8,062 nt of DNA from Planctomycetota bacterium (GTDB taxonomy: Bacteria > Planctomycetota > Planctomycetia > Planctomycetales > Planctomycetaceae): contig JAADHY010000774.1 in NCBI GenBank assembly GCA_013151585.1, positions 1-8,062 of the forward strand, in the 5' to 3' direction. Position 1 is the first letter of the stretch. Each line of letters starts with the position of its first letter. Both the position numbers and the translations under genes were made by a program. A model generated the notes under the pieces. It was not told the origin of the DNA, did no database searches, and was given only the letters and a program-made list of their open reading frames with translations. Shown piece after piece: positions 5,593 through 8,062 of the stretch.

Positions 5593-7002
5593 GTGACGCG
5601 TACGGTTGAGACGTACGAACAGGCCGTCGAATACCTTTACGGGCGCATCAACTACGAGTTGGTCCATGCCGACCGTTTTGGTTCTCATGATTTCAAACTG
5701 GACCGGATGGCGCATCTGCTCGCTCTGTTGGGGAATCCCCAACAAAAAATTCCCGCGGTTCACATCGCCGGGACGAAAGGGAAGGGATCGACTGCCTGCA
5801 TGGTCGCCGAGGTTTTACGTGCTGCCGGTTACCGGGTCGGTCTGTTCACTTCTCCGCACATCGAAGCATTCGAAGAACGAATGCGGGTGAACGGTCGGCC
5901 GCTAGGGCAGTCGGACCTAGTGGAGCTGATCAATGAGATTGGCCCCTCGGTGGCGGAAATGGACCGTACGCCTGGCCGTTGGAAGCCGACCTATTTCGAG
6001 ATCACGACAGCGTTGGCGTGGCGGTTCTTCGAGCAGCGAGAAGTCGACATTGCTGTGATGGAGGTCGGCTTGGGGGGACGTTTGGATTCGACGAATTTGT
6101 GCCGTCCGGAAGTAACGCTGATCACGAGCATCAGCCGTGACCACATGCGACTGCTGGGGGAGTCGTTGGAGGCGATCGCCGAAGAAAAAGCCGGCATTGT
6201 CAAGCCGGGTATCCCGATGATTTGCGGAGCGGAGCCGGAGGCGGCCCGCCGGGTCGTTCAGCGGATTTGCCGGGATAAGAGCGCTCCCTTGTGGCAGCTC
6301 GGTCGGGAGATCACATTCCGGTATCGTGAGTTCGAGGATCGGACGGGACGGAGTGGGTCGACCGACGTCGCCGCAGAAATTGATGTCCAGACGCCCCAGC
6401 GGCGTTGGCCAGCAATCCCCGTTCTGCTGCGTGGTTTTCATCAGGTCCGGAACGCGGCGCTGGCCATCGGCGCCATTGACGTCCTCAGCCAACGAGGCTG
6501 GATGATCGCGCCCGATGCTGTCCGGCAAGGCATGCAAGACGTCAGGTGTCCGCTTCGGATCGAAGTGCTTTCGGAACGGCCGGTGGTCATAGTCGATGCC
6601 GCTCATAACTGGGCGTCGATCGCTGCGTTGACCGCCACCATCTCTCGAGACTTCTCTGCTCGGCGACGACTGCTTATCTTCGCCACGGCACGGGACAAGG
6701 ACGTGGCCGGGCATTTGCGGCTCTTGCTGCCCAAATTCGACACGGTGATTCTGACACAGTACTTGGGCAACCCGAGGGCGTTGCCCGTCACCGAACTTCT
6801 GCGAGTTTGCCGCTCCGTTTCTGATCGGCCCGTCCACTGGACTTCACAGCCGTCGCAGGCGTGGAAGCTGGCTCAGCGACTCGCTGAGCCAGCGGACTTG
6901 ATCTGCGTGACAGGTTCGTTCTTTATTGCGGCCGAAGTCCGCTCGATGGTGTTGGACAATCTTCCGTCGGTCTGGGAGCGGTTCTTGCCTGCCGGGCGGT
7001 GA
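5593..7002 (+). CDS. folC: Bifunctional dihydrofolate synthase / folylpolyglutamate synthase
   Basis: This cytoplasmic ATP-dependent ligase joins L-glutamate to dihydropteroate and then adds further glutamates to folates, completing folate synthesis and keeping the cofactors in the cell. The 469 residues are somewhat longer than the common 420-430. Visible motifs, in order: P-loop IAGTKGKGSTACM (about 58-70), TSPHI (86-90), MEVGLGGRLDSTN (156-168), SRDHMRLLG (181-189), EEKAGIVKPG (197-206), GFHQVRNAALAIGA (281-294), VDAAHNW (334-340) and VTGSFFIAAEVR (439-450). Together they cover the Mur-ligase-like ATPase domain and the C-terminal glutamate-ligase domain. It starts with GTG, supported by AAGGAG (5579-5584) 8 nt upstream; the N-terminus TYEQAVEYLYGRINYE is typical. 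It stands alone on the plus strand and converges with the right-edge gene. Confidence 0.95.
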   Translation: MTRTVETYEQAVEYLYGRINYELVHADRFGSHDFKLDRMAHLLALLGNPQQKIPAVHIAGTKGKGSTACMVAEVLRAAGYRVGLFTSPHIEAFEERMRVNGRPLGQSDLVELINEIGPSVAEMDRTPGRWKPTYFEITTALAWRFFEQREVDIAVMEVGLGGRLDSTNLCRPEVTLITSISRDHMRLLGESLEAIAEEKAGIVKPGIPMICGAEPEAARRVVQRICRDKSAPLWQLGREITFRYREFEDRTGRSGSTDVAAEIDVQTPQRRWPAIPVLLRGFHQVRNAALAIGAIDVLSQRGWMIAPDAVRQGMQDVRCPLRIEVLSERPVVIVDAAHNWASIAALTATISRDFSARRRLLIFATARDKDVAGHLRLLLPKFDTVILTQYLGNPRALPVTELLRVCRSVSDRPVHWTSQPSQAWKLAQRLAEPADLICVTGSFFIAAEVRSMVLDNLPSVWERFLPAGR

Positions 7003-7285
7003 CGAGCGACGAGGCGGGACAGATTACGCGTTGCCCGCGGCTTCATCCTAAAGGACGGAGCCATTCCCTGCGGCCGTTTTCTTATCGGTACGAAAAGACC
7101 AAAGCCCTGTTTCAAGACCAGCTCATACAGACGCCGCGGAAAGCCAAGCCGGAAGCCCATTGCCTCCGCTGCCGACGCTGGCAGTGTCGGTCGCGAAGTG
7201 GGGCAGGCCAGAAGGCCTTGTTTGGTTGTGGCCGAGCGACAGCTAAGCGGCCTTGGCACATTAAACCGTCGCGGCGTGCGTTCTC

Positions 7286-8062
7286 TTAGCGGGATCGTCG
7301 AGTGCTGAAACGGCGGCGGAGAGGATTGGCGCGGCCGGAGCGTCGCCCCGAACCACGGCCGAAACTGAACATGCCGCCTTCCTCCGCCCCGTACTGGTCG
7401 GCTTCCATGTCTTGCTCACCCATCATCCCTTCCAGAGCCTCGAGTTCCTCCATGTAGCCTTCTTCGAACCCGGCCGGTCCACCGCGTCCGCGCCGACCGC
7501 GTCGCCCCTTCTTTTTCTTCTTGTCGCGGCTGCTAAGCGAGGCAGTTTTTTCTTTCAAGAATTCCCAGGGTTTGTTCTGGGCTTCCAGTCGGGCTAGGGC
7601 CTGCGCACGAGCTTCCTTTTGCGAAACCGAGTCCAGGCAAACGAAATCGCCCGACGGCTTTAAGAGCAGGACTTCGTCGGCCACAGGCAATCCGGTTCGG
7701 GCTCGTGGGTCCAGTCCCAAATCGGGATGCTGCCGGGGATCAAAACGGGGATCGGAAAGCGACCGTGGCGCAAGGTCCACCAGGATATTCTTCGTTTTGA
7801 CTTCGACGCCTTCCTCTTCCTCAAACGTTTGCTCGGCCGGACGCAGGACTTCGGTCGTCACGACGCCCGCCACCTGGTCCCCCGCGTGCAACTTGCCGAG
7901 GTTGGCCCGGATCATGGTGCCCGAGTCTTCGTACCACTTGAAGACCTCCAAGTCGGCGCTGATGTCCGAACGGCCTCGCACCCGGTTGACGCCCGATAGA
8001 AAGACTTCTTCGTCTTGGGGCACAAACGCCATGTTGCTCGGTTCACTCCAGGGCGTCATCCG
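7286..8062 (-). CDS. Charged low-complexity protein, C-terminal 258 residues (continues past right edge)
   Basis: The frame is open to the window edge. The ATG at 8057-8059 has only one further codon visible upstream, so I treat the protein as 5'-incomplete. Residues from that ATG: about 10-160 are a mixed, probably folded segment (AFVPQDEEVFLSGVNRVRG, then a Pro/Asp-rich stretch near 98-122). Then come an Ala/Glu helix (about 145-170), a basic KKKKGRRGRRGRG block (180-192), an acidic Met/Glu-rich segment (198-230), and a final Gly/Arg/Ser tail with very high Arg content. There are no membrane helices or cysteine clusters. The basic, RG-like blocks suggest nucleic-acid or ribosome contact, which is inference. 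I believe proteins like this occur in planctomycetes but cannot name the family. Confidence 0.75.
   Translation of the reverse strand, partial: RMTPWSEPSNMAFVPQDEEVFLSGVNRVRGRSDISADLEVFKWYEDSGTMIRANLGKLHAGDQVAGVVTTEVLRPAEQTFEEEEGVEVKTKNILVDLAPRSLSDPRFDPRQHPDLGLDPRARTGLPVADEVLLLKPSGDFVCLDSVSQKEARAQALARLEAQNKPWEFLKEKTASLSSRDKKKKKGRRGRRGRGGPAGFEEGYMEELEALEGMMGEQDMEADQYGAEEGGMFSFGRGSGRRSGRANPLRRRFSTRRSR

Noticed and set aside
5917..6837. 306-residue minus-strand frame opposite folC
   Set aside because: It is a shadow of folC, whose motifs are complete and in order on the plus strand.
6873..7289. Frames in the folC to right-edge-gene gap (minus 6873-7259, plus 6999-7289 with a CxxC-like HCLRC)
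   Set aside because: One overlaps folC antisense and the other starts inside the folC stop codon with no ribosome binding site; both are highly basic and unlike known proteins.

Overview
The window is bacterial chromosomal DNA, moderately GC-rich, with densely packed genes. I think it comes from a planctomycete. That is an inference, resting on the lineage-restricted look of the low-complexity protein at the right edge and on the overall gene style. No rRNA, tRNA or other taxonomic marker is present to prove it.

Left part, minus strand (1-1154): the start of an unrecognised protein runs off the left edge (1-197). Upstream of it lies trxA, a classical 108-residue thioredoxin with a WCGPC active site (265-591). 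A textbook sigma-70 promoter (817-844) sits about 220 nt upstream of trxA, so its transcript would have a long untranslated leader.

Middle, minus strand (1155-4863): this is the main story, a compact nitric-oxide-response cluster transcribed right to left. It runs Rrf2-family iron-sulfur regulator (4340-4777), then hemerythrin-domain protein (3647-4255), then quinol-dependent nitric oxide reductase (1155-3482). The regulator has a perfect TTGACA-N16-TATAAT promoter, overlapped by a 22-bp dyad. A close copy of that dyad (16 of 22 positions identical) overlaps a second promoter just upstream of the hemerythrin gene. The simplest reading is that the Rrf2 protein senses NO through its three-cysteine cluster, represses itself and the hemerythrin-norB unit through the paired operators, and lets go when NO damages the cluster. 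The hemerythrin protein would bind or buffer NO or O2, and the membrane reductase would turn NO into N2O. An A/T-tract-flanked palindrome (4842-4863) lies just upstream of the regulator promoter.

Intergenic stretch (4864-5592): about 730 bp with no convincing gene apart from one weak small reading frame (5042-5275). It holds a REP/BIME-like element (5427-5484), made of two related inverted arms that each fold into their own hairpin. A short perfect palindrome lies just before folC.

Right part (5593-8062): folC (plus strand, GTG start) encodes a complete dihydrofolate/folylpolyglutamate synthase. It converges on a minus-strand gene whose visible 258 codons form a charged, low-complexity, basic-tailed protein that continues past the right edge. 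The 283 bp between them (7003-7285) shows no clear terminator and no credible gene.
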